Source: Candidatus Aminicenantota bacterium
GTDB lineage: Bacteria > Acidobacteriota > Aminicenantia > Aminicenantales > Aminicenantaceae
DNA: 64,000 nucleotides
Direction of reading: 5' to 3'
NCBI GenBank assembly: GCA_016927475.1
Contig: JAFGMO010000055.1
Span: forward strand, 1 to 64,000
This document shows, in pieces, positions 9,638 to 19,551 of the stretch; position 1 is the stretch's first letter; the number at the start of each line of letters is the position of its first letter. Below the pieces are notes generated by a model, which was not told the DNA's origin, ran no database searches, and saw only the letters and a program-made list of their open reading frames with translations. The translations under genes were made by a program, and so were the position numbers.

Positions 9638-11173
9638 AAAAATATTTTCTCTTATTTTTAATGTTGCTTTTTATATTTGTCTTTTCTATATCTGCAAAGC
9701 AGAAAAAATGGCCGGATCTCAAAAGAGCTTATTTCGGCCAGAAGTCTCCGGGGGAGAATCCGGAACTTTTTATGTTCGGGCTGATAACGACTCTGGATGT
9801 AGAATACTGCATCTCATTTCTGGATCAGGGCAGAGTGTGTGTTTTTGGACGCGACGATATCGGAGTCCAATATACATATTTAAAGGACGGCCGGTGGACG
9901 GAACCTCAAAAACTGCCGTTCGATACGGCCATAGAAGAGTGGAAGCACAATACCGGGCCGGATGATAGAACTCTTTATTTCATGTCCCCCCGTCCGGTCG
10001 GCACCAACGACACTTTTAATGACATGAATATTTATAAAATGGAATGGACGGGATCGGGATGGACCGAGCCGGCGATACTGCCGTTCCTCCCAACTCCGAG
10101 AAATTTCATGAAATCTATACATCCGTTTCATCCGATGGATCGGCCTATTTCCACGGCGGGACATTCAGAAATAAGCCGGATATGAATGACGATATATACC
10201 GAAGCCGGTGCGTGAACGGCGTTGTCCAGGATCAGGAAAGGCTCGAGGAGCCGATCAACACTTCTTATGGCGAATATGACGCCTTTGTGGCTCCCGATGA
10301 TACCTCATGTTCGGCTCAGACCGGCCGGGGGGATACGGCCGGTACGATAGTTATATATGTTTTAAAAAAGAGGATGGAACCTGGTCGCATCCGATGAACA
10401 TGGGAGACAAACTCAATTCCATACGCTGGGAAAACCGGCTGATGGTCACAAGCGATGGAAAATATATGTTTTTTGTCAGCGGCCGCCGGCACGAACTTCT
10501 TAACGATGAATTGGAAAACGGAAGGTACACGAGTGTGACCGGTTTTTACTGGGTCGATGCCGCATTTATTCAAGAACTGAAAAAAAGAATGCTGGGCAGT
10601 TTATGTGCCGCAGAAATCGTATCCAAGGAATATGAAAAATACGGTGTTGAAGCAGCCGTTTGCAAGCTGACGGAGTTGATGTCTGAAGCAGGGGACAGCT
10701 GTCATTTCTCCTATTTTGAACTTTTGATGATATGCCGGGAGATGATTAGGGAAGATAAAATCGACGATGCGGATATATTTTACCAAGCCCTGCTGGATAC
10801 GCTGGAGGAAGACTTCCGGACAACACACGGCTACGGAATGATCTGCATGAAGCACGGCCGCATCTCAAAGGGTTGGAAACTGATGAAAAAGGCCCTGTCT
10901 GAATACCCTGTTGAATTGACGGTGGCTGTCTATATATTGGGAAGTGAACTTCTTAGAATGTCCAGAACGGAAGAAGCCCTGGAAATTATGCGGCTCAATG
11001 CGGGTGAATTTCCCGGCCATTATTTATCGCATTTTGGACTGGCCAGGGCTTATGAAAAGCTTGGGAATGTTGAGCGGGCCATAAAAATCTGCGAAGAAGC
11101 GCTTCAACTCTGCCCTGATTATCATCCCGCGGAAGATTTATTAGATCATTTGAAAAAAAGACTTAACCAGTAA
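9634..11173 (+). pseudogene. PD40 + TPR protein (paralogue 7), two apparent frameshifts
   Basis: Reading moves from ORF 9634-10185 to ORF 10044-10397 to ORF 10307-11173; assembled product is homologous to paralogue 1 along its length. Confidence 0.75.
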
Positions 11174-11284
11174 AAGAACATTTCTTCAACAGGATACCTT
11201 GAATATGGAGAACGTGTTTTTTTCCTCTCTTTATTGAACCTTTCTTGTCAATTGCCGTAAAAATGGTTGTATAGGAGTGAGCTA

Positions 11285-13249
11285 ATGAGTCCGAAAAAAA
11301 TGATCGTCTCCATTCTAAAATGGGCTGGAAGGGTGTTTGGTATATTGTTGGGGATATTAATGCTGCTTGTTGTTATCGGAATTATCTTTACACCCGACTA
11401 TACGAAAAAAGAAAATCCTGCGGGATACCCGGTCAACAGTATGGAATATTTACCCCTTGATTCCCGGACAAAAATTTGGATCAGTGTCTGGCTGCCGACG
11501 GACCTTCAGCCGGAAGAAACCGTTCCAACGGTGATCGAAACCTCACGGTATGGAACGAAGTGGGATCCCGGCTGGCTTTATAAAGTGCTGCAGACATACG
11601 GATTGCAGCCAGTTATAAACTATGACTCTGCGGAACGGTTTCTAAAAAACGGATATGCCTTTGTTCGAATCCAATCACCGGGTTCCGGTCAATCCAGCGG
11701 ACCCCGGATGGCTGAATACCCCCCTAATGAGATTGATGCCATGGATGTGACGATTGACTGGATAGTCCGTCAGCCGTGGTCCAACAAGCGTGTCGGCGCT
11801 ATGGGCGGTTCTTACTCCGGAACGACGGCCGATGTATGTTGCGCCACCATGAACCCGGCTCTTAAGGCTGTTTATTCCAGCGCGCCTGATTTTGATCCTT
11901 ATACGGTTTTTCGGCCCGGAGGATTGGGCTCAACGGAATTTATCCATACCTGGGTTCGAATGATCCGTTTTATGGATGAAGACAATATATTAGGTTTGAT
12001 GACTCTTTACGAAGAGACCGAAACACTCCCTTTCTGGAAAAAACTTTTTTATAAATCTCTTTTCAAAGGGATAAAAAGACCGAAGGGGAAAGACCTGGCT
12101 GTTTTTAAGCAGGCCATGAAAGATCATAGGGATAATCAGAAACTTTTCGAAGTCCTCGAGGAGATAGAATACAAGGATCATAAATTACCAGGATTTGATT
12201 ATTCCGTAGAAGATATCGCTATGTATCGTTACAAGGAAAAAATTGAGAAAGCTCAGGTTAATACTTATACGCGAGGAGGATGGATGGATGCGGAAGTGGC
12301 TAAAGGGATTCTTCAAAAGTATTTGACTTTTTTAACACCTCAGAAGCTGGTTATCGGTCCGACAGGACATAATCCCGGAAATATCGTTAACCTCTATGGT
12401 GAAAAAGAGAACGAACCGAGCTTTTCTACGGCACCCAGAGAAATATACGAGGATATGTTCGACTTTTTCGACCGATATTTGAAAGAAGATACGGATCAAA
12501 AAGAGAAAAGACGGATCCTTTACTTCACTTATGGTGTAAACAAGTGGAAGGAAACCGGCACCTGGCCGCCTGAGGGGGTTGAGGAAAAGACATGGTATTT
12601 TGGGGACACTCACAGTTTGAAAACAGAATTCCCTCAAAAAAAAGATGGGAGTGATCGATACGTCATCGATTTTTCCGCTACGACCGGAGAGCAAAATCGA
12701 TGGATGACGCAAATGGGGTTGGATGCCCATTATGGAGACCGCAGGGAGGAAGACGGAAAACTTTTGACGTATACGTCAGTGCCTCTTGAAGAAAATCTCG
12801 AGATAACAGGAAGCCCGACGGTTACCTTATACATCTCCTCTACTCACAAGGACGGTGGCTTTCACGTGTATCTGGAAGATGTGTCACCGGAGGGGCGGGT
12901 AACGTATCTCACCGAAGGACTTCTGAGAGCTATTCATAGAAAGACAAAAGATCCCTCACAAGCGCCTTTTGTCCCGCTGGGTGTTTACCACACCTTCAGA
13001 AAAGAAGATGCCGAGCCGTTGATTCCCGGAGAAGTAACCGAGATAGCTTTGACTCTCCTTCCCATGTCCAATGTGTTCCGAAAAGGCCATTCGATAAGGG
13101 TGGCGATTGCCGGACATGATAAGTCCATGAAGGATCGCTGTCACAAAGAAGGCGTTCCGGAAATCACTTTCGAAAGGAATTCAGTTTGTCCTTCACGCAT
13201 CGTTCTGCCCGTCATTCATAACGCAGAGAGTCGACCGGATTGGCTGTAG
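11285..13249 (+). CDS. CocE/NonD family hydrolase (X-Pro dipeptidyl-peptidase-like)
   Basis: RVQSPGSGQSSG-like RIQSPGSGQSSG, GAMGGSYSG nucleophile motif, GPTGHNPG; C-terminal jelly-roll-type domain. Confidence 0.85.
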   Translation: MSPKKMIVSILKWAGRVFGILLGILMLLVVIGIIFTPDYTKKENPAGYPVNSMEYLPLDSRTKIWISVWLPTDLQPEETVPTVIETSRYGTKWDPGWLYKVLQTYGLQPVINYDSAERFLKNGYAFVRIQSPGSGQSSGPRMAEYPPNEIDAMDVTIDWIVRQPWSNKRVGAMGGSYSGTTADVCCATMNPALKAVYSSAPDFDPYTVFRPGGLGSTEFIHTWVRMIRFMDEDNILGLMTLYEETETLPFWKKLFYKSLFKGIKRPKGKDLAVFKQAMKDHRDNQKLFEVLEEIEYKDHKLPGFDYSVEDIAMYRYKEKIEKAQVNTYTRGGWMDAEVAKGILQKYLTFLTPQKLVIGPTGHNPGNIVNLYGEKENEPSFSTAPREIYEDMFDFFDRYLKEDTDQKEKRRILYFTYGVNKWKETGTWPPEGVEEKTWYFGDTHSLKTEFPQKKDGSDRYVIDFSATTGEQNRWMTQMGLDAHYGDRREEDGKLLTYTSVPLEENLEITGSPTVTLYISSTHKDGGFHVYLEDVSPEGRVTYLTEGLLRAIHRKTKDPSQAPFVPLGVYHTFRKEDAEPLIPGEVTEIALTLLPMSNVFRKGHSIRVAIAGHDKSMKDRCHKEGVPEITFERNSVCPSRIVLPVIHNAESRPDWL

Positions 13250-13258
13250 CGGCGCGGG
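13212..13258 (-). pseudogene. 3' end remnant of an FtsX/MacB-type permease gene
   Basis: Minus-strand translation RAATANPVDSLRYE-stop, same C-terminus as the permeases at 34.8, 38.6 and 44.1 kb; overlaps the 3' end of the CocE ORF. Confidence 0.6.
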
Positions 13259-13536
13259 TCGCAGCAGATAGTGATTTCTGGGACTGTGTCATAGCCGCCT
13301 ACAATTAACAGATGGGTAACATGGATATCACCGCAGGCAGGCCATCGAGTACGCAGCCGCAAAGGTCCTGGGTGTGACGGCCATGAAGAAGGTGACCGCC
13401 GGTACGGACTGGGATGAAGGTTACGTGCACATCCAGGCTCAGGCCCAAGCGGCCTACCTCTTACCTCGAGCAGCCTACCAAATTCAGCTGAAAAGCTCCA
13501 GCGCAAGCACAGGCTCAGACTCAAGCGAGAGATCGC

Positions 13537-14183
13537 TTACCTCTTCAGTTTAAAAATGAATATGGTATCGCGGGGCAGGAAGGTTTCCATCCGTTCAAGC
13601 TCGAAGCCGCTGTCCTTCATGATGTTCAGCACACTTTCCTTGGAGTAAGCCTCTACTTCCGGGTAACCCATCTTGGGACCGTCCCAGTGCACCAGTATCA
13701 GGCGGCCGCCCTCTTTGAGCGCCGGCTTGATACCGGCCAGCAGTGCCGGGGCGTCCTGGCTTTTGATGACGATATGAATGACATGCAATAAAATCACCAG
13801 GTGGCAGCTGGCGAGCGGAAGCCCGGGATCAGTGTCGCTGATCACCAGGGGGATGATATTGTCAAAGCCGGCTTCCCGGGCTTTACGGGCCAGTGTTTCC
13901 ATGCGATCGCGGCGGATATCGGTGGCATAGACGGTGCCGGTGGGTCCAACGCGTTCGGCCAGGCGCAGGGTCAGGTAACCGGTGCCCGCGCCCACGTCCG
14001 CGACGCACATACCCGGCCTGATGTTGAGCGTGTCGAGTTTTCCGGTTGCTGCCACTCGTCGCGCTTGCTGTAATCGGGCTCCCAGCCCTGCTGTTGCAGA
14101 ACCGCTGCCGGAGTGCTCGCGGCAAGCATGCTCAACAGGAGCCAGGTACTGCATAACCGGCGGTTTTTTGCTGCTGTTTTCAT
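13537..14183 (-). pseudogene. Secreted SAM-dependent methyltransferase, frameshifted
   Basis: MKTAAKNRRLCSTWLLLSMLAAS...DYSKRDEWQQPE in one frame, then KLDTLNIRPGMCVADVGAGTGYLTLRLAERVG in another; break near 14040. Confidence 0.7.
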
Positions 14184-14234
14184 GTTGTTGTTCCTTGCTG
14201 CTGAATAATACGAAATGGATGGATATTGCTTGTG

Positions 14235-14340
14235 AAATAATTGGGGACACAATATCCATTACACTCATTTTTCTGCTGAAAAATCATGTTCAATATTAAT
14301 ATCAAAAATAAGGTAAATGGGTATTGTGTCCCAAATTATT
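14235..14340. repeat. Inverted repeat pair (AATAATTKGGGACACAATAYCCATT), possible small mobile-element remnant
   Basis: aaataattggggacacaatatccatt (14235-14260) and aaatgggtattgtgtcccaaattatt (14315-14340) are near-perfect inverted copies. Confidence 0.65.
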
Positions 14341-15059
14341 CATTTATACAAAGGAATGATCTTTTCCAGCCCTTTTTTATAGAATCGTCCTATAGGTATT
14401 GTATCGTCCATAATATGTATTAAGTCATCCTTAATCCGCTCTATCTTTCCCAGAGATACAATATAGGATTTATGCACTCTTACAAAATGTGATTTTGTAA
14501 GCTCTTTTTCCAGGACTTTCATTTTCGCTGTGGCAAGTATGGTTTTTTTTAGGGTGTGAATCTTGACAAAATTTCCATATCCCTCAATATATTTAATATC
14601 CGATAATCTTATTCTGTGTAAATCGCTGCCGCATTTAAGAGTAAAAACATCATCTTGATCTTTTTTTGGTTTATCCTTTTCCTTTATGTCGATATCTTTT
14701 CTTTTTATTCTTTCCTGAACTCTGTTAACTGCTTTTAGAAATCGTTCAAAAGCAATCGGTTTCAAAAGATAATCCACCACTGCGTATTCATATCCTTCTA
14801 GAGCATATTCAGAATAAGCGGTTGTGATAATCACCAATGGGGGATTTGTAAGTGTTTTCAGGAATTCCATTCCGGAAAGTCCGGGCATTTTAATATCCAG
14901 GAAGATAAGATTCACGACCTGTTCATGCAGATATGAAGTTGCTTCCAGGGCATTACGGCATATGTGGGTCAGTTCCAGCGAGGGGAGTGACGCGATGTAT
15001 TTTTCCAGTACTTTTTGCGCCAGTGGTTCATCATCTACGATCATACATCGAATTTTCAT
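14340..15059 (-). CDS. LytTR-family response regulator
   Basis: MKIRCMIVDDEPLAQKVLEKYI receiver; NLIFLDIKMPGLSGMEF; LytTR domain ...FVRVHKSYIVSLGKIERI. Confidence 0.9.
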   Translation of the reverse strand: MKIRCMIVDDEPLAQKVLEKYIASLPSLELTHICRNALEATSYLHEQVVNLIFLDIKMPGLSGMEFLKTLTNPPLVIITTAYSEYALEGYEYAVVDYLLKPIAFERFLKAVNRVQERIKRKDIDIKEKDKPKKDQDDVFTLKCGSDLHRIRLSDIKYIEGYGNFVKIHTLKKTILATAKMKVLEKELTKSHFVRVHKSYIVSLGKIERIKDDLIHIMDDTIPIGRFYKKGLEKIIPLYK

Positions 15060-15061
15060 GG

Positions 15062-16075
15062 TTATAAGGTTAATTTCAGTTCCACACAAAAATTATTAGG
15101 ACTGTCCGAGATGTTTAATTCATGTTTGTGTGGATAGAGTAGTAATATTCTCCGTTTGACATTTTCTAGTCCCACTCCTGGCCGTTCTTTGCTCTTGCTG
15201 ATTTCATTTTGAGGTTTGCTGTTTTCAATTCGGAAATAGAGATGTTTCTTTTCCATGGTGATCTCGACATGAATATAACCGTCTTCGATCGATGAACTGA
15301 GACCATGTTTGAAGCTGTTATCTACAAAAGGTATCAGCAGCATAGGTGCGATGGAATGTGAGTTCAGATCACCTTTAACAGAGATCTGTATATCCGCGCT
15401 TTCTGGCAGCCTAAGCGTCTCTAATGAAATATAACTCTTTATGAACTGCACTTCATCTTTTAAAGGAACCCTCTTTTTATTGCTGCTTTCAAGCACATAA
15501 CGCATGAGATCGGATAATTCAATAATAACATTGGGAACTTGCTGAGATTGTTCTAAACTTAAGGAATAAAGGCTGTTCAGAGTGTTGAAAAAAAAATGGG
15601 GGTGGATTTGGGATTTCAGAAGAGCCAGTTCGGTCTGGACCTGTTTATATCTGTCCTCCTGGATGTGGTGCTGCCTTGTCAGTCCTTCCTTAAAATATTT
15701 CATTCCCATAGAGAATACGATAAAAAATATTGCTGTTCCAATACCGGAAGTGTGGGATTCCGGGTCATTGACGATAAAATTGAAAAAAAGCTCAAAACAG
15801 ACGGCTGAAAGACCCACTATGATGATCAAGGAAATCAAGTATAAAGTGTATTTTCTCTTCTCAAAGAAGTGTTTAATCGAAAAAAAATGCAGGTAAACGG
15901 GTATGGGAGCCGGAACGATTATTACTGTGGCTATTTGCAGGGCTGTGTCAAATTTATCAATAAAATAGATGGAAAAAAAGAATGCCATATAGGCCAAAAA
16001 CCAGGTGAGGAGGTGGCGGAGAACTAGAGATCTCGACCAGAGCTTTTTTACTGCCTCTCTGGGAATTTTAATCAT
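15062..16075 (-). CDS. LytS-type sensor histidine kinase
   Basis: QIHPHFFFNTLNSLYSLS (His_kinase family), C-terminal HATPase motifs; just upstream of the response regulator. Confidence 0.9.
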   Translation of the reverse strand: MIKIPREAVKKLWSRSLVLRHLLTWFLAYMAFFFSIYFIDKFDTALQIATVIIVPAPIPVYLHFFSIKHFFEKRKYTLYLISLIIIVGLSAVCFELFFNFIVNDPESHTSGIGTAIFFIVFSMGMKYFKEGLTRQHHIQEDRYKQVQTELALLKSQIHPHFFFNTLNSLYSLSLEQSQQVPNVIIELSDLMRYVLESSNKKRVPLKDEVQFIKSYISLETLRLPESADIQISVKGDLNSHSIAPMLLIPFVDNSFKHGLSSSIEDGYIHVEITMEKKHLYFRIENSKPQNEISKSKERPGVGLENVKRRILLLYPHKHELNISDSPNNFCVELKLTL

Positions 16076-16274
16076 GAAGTTAATATATTTTCAGGGAATC
16101 GAAAAATCAAATTCTAAATGACAAATGGCGTTTACATGTTCATGAATGGAGTCTGTCATTAAATGGTGAACAGTGGTCATTCTTGGGTTTGTTTCTCGAT
16201 GCATCTGCCTTATATTATTGGATCAGAAAAAGTGAAAGCACCATGTGTGAAATGCTGCTGAAAGGAGCATAAGA

Positions 16275-17474
16275 ATGATGGGCAAAAAATATTTTATTCT
16301 GGTTTTACTGGTTCTGGCTTTACTGGTCTTTACATCTGCTGTTTATGCAGAAGGAGAGAATAACGTCACTGAGGAAATAACAAAAGAATCTTTAAATAAA
16401 CTAAGTGTTTCGCTCGTAAATAAAATGAAAGAATATCAGATTCCTGGACTTTCCGTGGTGGTTGTAAAAGAGGATAAAGTTTTAATGTGCCGGGGATTTG
16501 GATGGACTGATCTTGAAAAAAGCACTCCTGTGACGGATACAACCGTGTTCTCTATTGGTTCGAGCGCTAAGCCTTTTACAGGCACGCTTATATCTGTGTT
16601 GGTCTCGGACGGGAGCATGGGATGGGACGATCCGATTACGAAGTATCTTCCTTATTTCCATCTAAAAATAAAAAGCGATAATCCCAAAGATCAGGTTTTA
16701 ATTCGTGACCTTTTATCGCATAGAACCGGATTTTTTCATATGAGTTTGATTCAGAAAGCCATAAACTGGGAGCAGGATCCTGATTGGGATCTGAAGAGTG
16801 ATCCCATTCGTTATTCGCGCGAGGCTTTACTTAAAGCTGCCTCTGAATTCGAACCGCAGGAAAATTTCCGGTTAATACATTTATACAGCAATATCAGTAT
16901 GGTGGCAGCCGCAGAGGCATCGGCAAAAGCTGTTGGAATTGAATGGGACATTCTTATGAAAAAAAGGTTATTTGAACCACTGGGCATGACCAAGACGACT
17001 ACATCGATTACTCAGATAAAAGACTTACAGAATGTGGCCAAGGGATATCTATTAGGTGAGGAAGGATGCCTGCCTGTAATGGCCATCAATATGGATGTTG
17101 TCTCTCCCGCCGGTGGAATTAACTCATGCGCCCGGGATATGGGAAATTTTATGAAGCTTTTATTGAGTGGAGGGGTATTTAATGGAAAGCGGCTGATCAA
17201 AAAATCTGAACTGGAAGAGATGTGGACAACTCAGGTCCAAGGTGCGGATATAGGGGGATTAATGCCGGGTGCTAGCTATGGTTTAGGTTGGTTTATACGT
17301 TCTTGGAACGGAAATAAGGTGGTGGAGCATCCCGGAAATGCCCTTGGTTACACAGCAAATATCGCCCTTATACCTGAACTTGGTATCGGTTATGTGATGC
17401 TGTCTAATCTCATGCCGACCCCGATCCTGGGGGAGATAAATGTGATAGTCTGGGAAGCCCTGGGGATACAATGA
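16275..17474 (+). CDS. Class C beta-lactamase-related serine hydrolase
   Basis: Signal peptide; FSIGSSAKPFTG (SxxK), LYSNIS (YxN), HPGNALGY. Confidence 0.85.
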   Translation: MMGKKYFILVLLVLALLVFTSAVYAEGENNVTEEITKESLNKLSVSLVNKMKEYQIPGLSVVVVKEDKVLMCRGFGWTDLEKSTPVTDTTVFSIGSSAKPFTGTLISVLVSDGSMGWDDPITKYLPYFHLKIKSDNPKDQVLIRDLLSHRTGFFHMSLIQKAINWEQDPDWDLKSDPIRYSREALLKAASEFEPQENFRLIHLYSNISMVAAAEASAKAVGIEWDILMKKRLFEPLGMTKTTTSITQIKDLQNVAKGYLLGEEGCLPVMAINMDVVSPAGGINSCARDMGNFMKLLLSGGVFNGKRLIKKSELEEMWTTQVQGADIGGLMPGASYGLGWFIRSWNGNKVVEHPGNALGYTANIALIPELGIGYVMLSNLMPTPILGEINVIVWEALGIQ

Positions 17475-17654
17475 AGATTGCCAGCTTGGCTGATTTATCT
17501 TATTAAAAATTAACAAAACAAAATTTGTGTTTCCCTGAAGAGTTTTGTTTAGAATTAATTTTTAGGACCGGCTCTTCCCATGAATGTGCACAAAAAGTGG
17601 TCCCATGCCGTTATTATTTATTATCCCGGAAAGACAAAAATATCAAACGATTTT

Positions 17655-18611
17655 TTAATAACTATGCCCGGCTTGTCTGCGCAGAAAGTGTTGATACCAG
17701 TCGATCGTTCTCTTGAGACCCTGTTCCAGGTTGGTGGAAGCATTAAAGCCGAATTCCTGCTCAGCTTTTTGAGTATTCAGCATACGGCGGGGCTGCCCGT
17801 CGGTTTTTGAGCTGTCCCACACCACCCGTCCTTTATAACCCGTCATACGGCATATCAGCTTTACAAGGTCCTTGATGGAAATCTCCCTTCCTGTACCAAT
17901 ATTTACCGGATCGGATTTGTCGTATTTTTCCATGGCAAGACTAATGGCTTCAGCCGCATCCTCCACATAAAGAAATTCCCTGGATGCCTTTCCCGTTCCC
18001 CAGACCGTGATCTGAGGAATACCGTTCTCTTTGGCCTCGATACACTTTCGAATAAGAGCGGGAATGACATGGGAAGACTGCAGGTCACAGTTATCTCCCG
18101 GTCCATAGATGTTGGCGGGCATCAAAAAAATGGAATTGAATCCGTGTTCTTTCCTGTAGGCCTGGGATTGAACAAGAAGCATTTTTTTGGCCAGACCGTA
18201 TGGAGCGTTCGTCTCTTCAGGGTAGCCGTTCCATAGGTGTTCTTCCTTAAAAGGAACGGGCGTGTTTTTAGGGTAGCAACAGACCGTTCCAAGGGCGACG
18301 AATTTTTCTATTTGATGAAGAAACGCCTGATGTAAAAGGAGGATGCCCATGATAGCATTCTCGTAAAAAAACCGGCCGGGACTTTTTTGATTGGCTCCGA
18401 TTCCTCCGACGACAGCTGCCAGGTGAATAACGATATCCAGCTTTTGTTCATTATACATTCTTAAGATATCATCGAGCCGCCTGAGGTCAAAATCAGGGAG
18501 ATCGGCCGCATAAACATTCCGCCAGCCCTTTGCTTTAAGCTTACGAACAAGATGTTTACCGAGAAAGCCCCTGCCACCGGTTACTGTTATATTCTTTTCC
18601 TTAATATTCAT
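17655..18611 (-). CDS. GDP-L-fucose synthase-like NAD-dependent epimerase/dehydratase
   Basis: GGRGFLGKHLVRKLKAKG; AAVVGGIGANQKSPGRFFYENAIMG; LGTVCCYPKNTPVPFKEEHLWNGYPEETNAPYGLAKK. Confidence 0.85.
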   Translation of the reverse strand: MNIKEKNITVTGGRGFLGKHLVRKLKAKGWRNVYAADLPDFDLRRLDDILRMYNEQKLDIVIHLAAVVGGIGANQKSPGRFFYENAIMGILLLHQAFLHQIEKFVALGTVCCYPKNTPVPFKEEHLWNGYPEETNAPYGLAKKMLLVQSQAYRKEHGFNSIFLMPANIYGPGDNCDLQSSHVIPALIRKCIEAKENGIPQITVWGTGKASREFLYVEDAAEAISLAMEKYDKSDPVNIGTGREISIKDLVKLICRMTGYKGRVVWDSSKTDGQPRRMLNTQKAEQEFGFNASTNLEQGLKRTIDWYQHFLRRQAGHSY

Positions 18612-18908
18612 GGAAAACCAAAACAATTATATTTATACCAAAAAGGAAAAAGGACAAACAACAGGAAAAGAAAGAAATCAAAAAAAAATCCTTTTATTTC
18701 CGGTATTTATTGATCTTCGAACAGGTACAAACTCCAAGGAAAATTGGATATAAAGGATCTTGTGTCTTCAGAATGAAGTCCGGGTTCCATCGCTATTGAC
18801 CGCATATCTTCACTTGTGATATTTTTATTCGCGGATCTTTCCGGTCGAAATGAATATTCGATCTTGCCTTTTACTATGTCATCACCTATGAAAAACCCTG
18901 TTTAGTGT

Positions 18909-19523
18909 ATGAGGTTTATCATGTCATATATCGATAATTACTTTAAGGAGACAGCGCTGATTTTAAAGCAGATAGACCATGCCTGTATTGAGCAAATGAT
19001 CCTTTTATTGATGTCGGTCCGTGATCAGGGAGGTCGCCTTTTCTTTTTAGGTTTAGGAGGAGGAGCGGGAAATTGTTCTCATGCCGTTAATGATTTCAGA
19101 AAAATAGCAAGGTTCGAAGCATATACACCTTTGGATAATGTATCTGAGCTGACCGCACGAATGAATGATGAAGGATGGCATATTTTATTCGTGGAATGGT
19201 TAAAAAATTCCCGTTTAAGTGAAAAAGACGGCGTTTTTGTCTTTTCTGTTGGAGGCGGGAACGAGAGAAAAAATGTCAGTTCAAATCTTGTCCGTGCCTT
19301 GGAATATGCAAAGACACAAAAGGCTAAGATATTTGGTATAGTCGGATGCGACGGAGGATACACGGCGCATGTGGCTGATGCCTGTGTGGTCATTCCGGCT
19401 GTAAATCCGGATTTCATAACACCGTATACAGAATCTTTCCAATCCATCATCTGGCATTTGATCGTATCTGATCCAAGGATCATTAGGAACAAATATAAAT
19501 GGGAATCGATAGAGGAGTTATAA
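18909..19523 (+). CDS. SIS-domain sugar isomerase (GmhA-like)
   Basis: GGRLFFLGLGGGAGNCSHAVNDFRK...VFVFSVGGGNERKNVSSNLV SIS fold motifs. Confidence 0.75.
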   Translation: MRFIMSYIDNYFKETALILKQIDHACIEQMILLLMSVRDQGGRLFFLGLGGGAGNCSHAVNDFRKIARFEAYTPLDNVSELTARMNDEGWHILFVEWLKNSRLSEKDGVFVFSVGGGNERKNVSSNLVRALEYAKTQKAKIFGIVGCDGGYTAHVADACVVIPAVNPDFITPYTESFQSIIWHLIVSDPRIIRNKYKWESIEEL

Positions 19524-19551
19524 TACTCATTCGATCGCCGATATGTAATTC

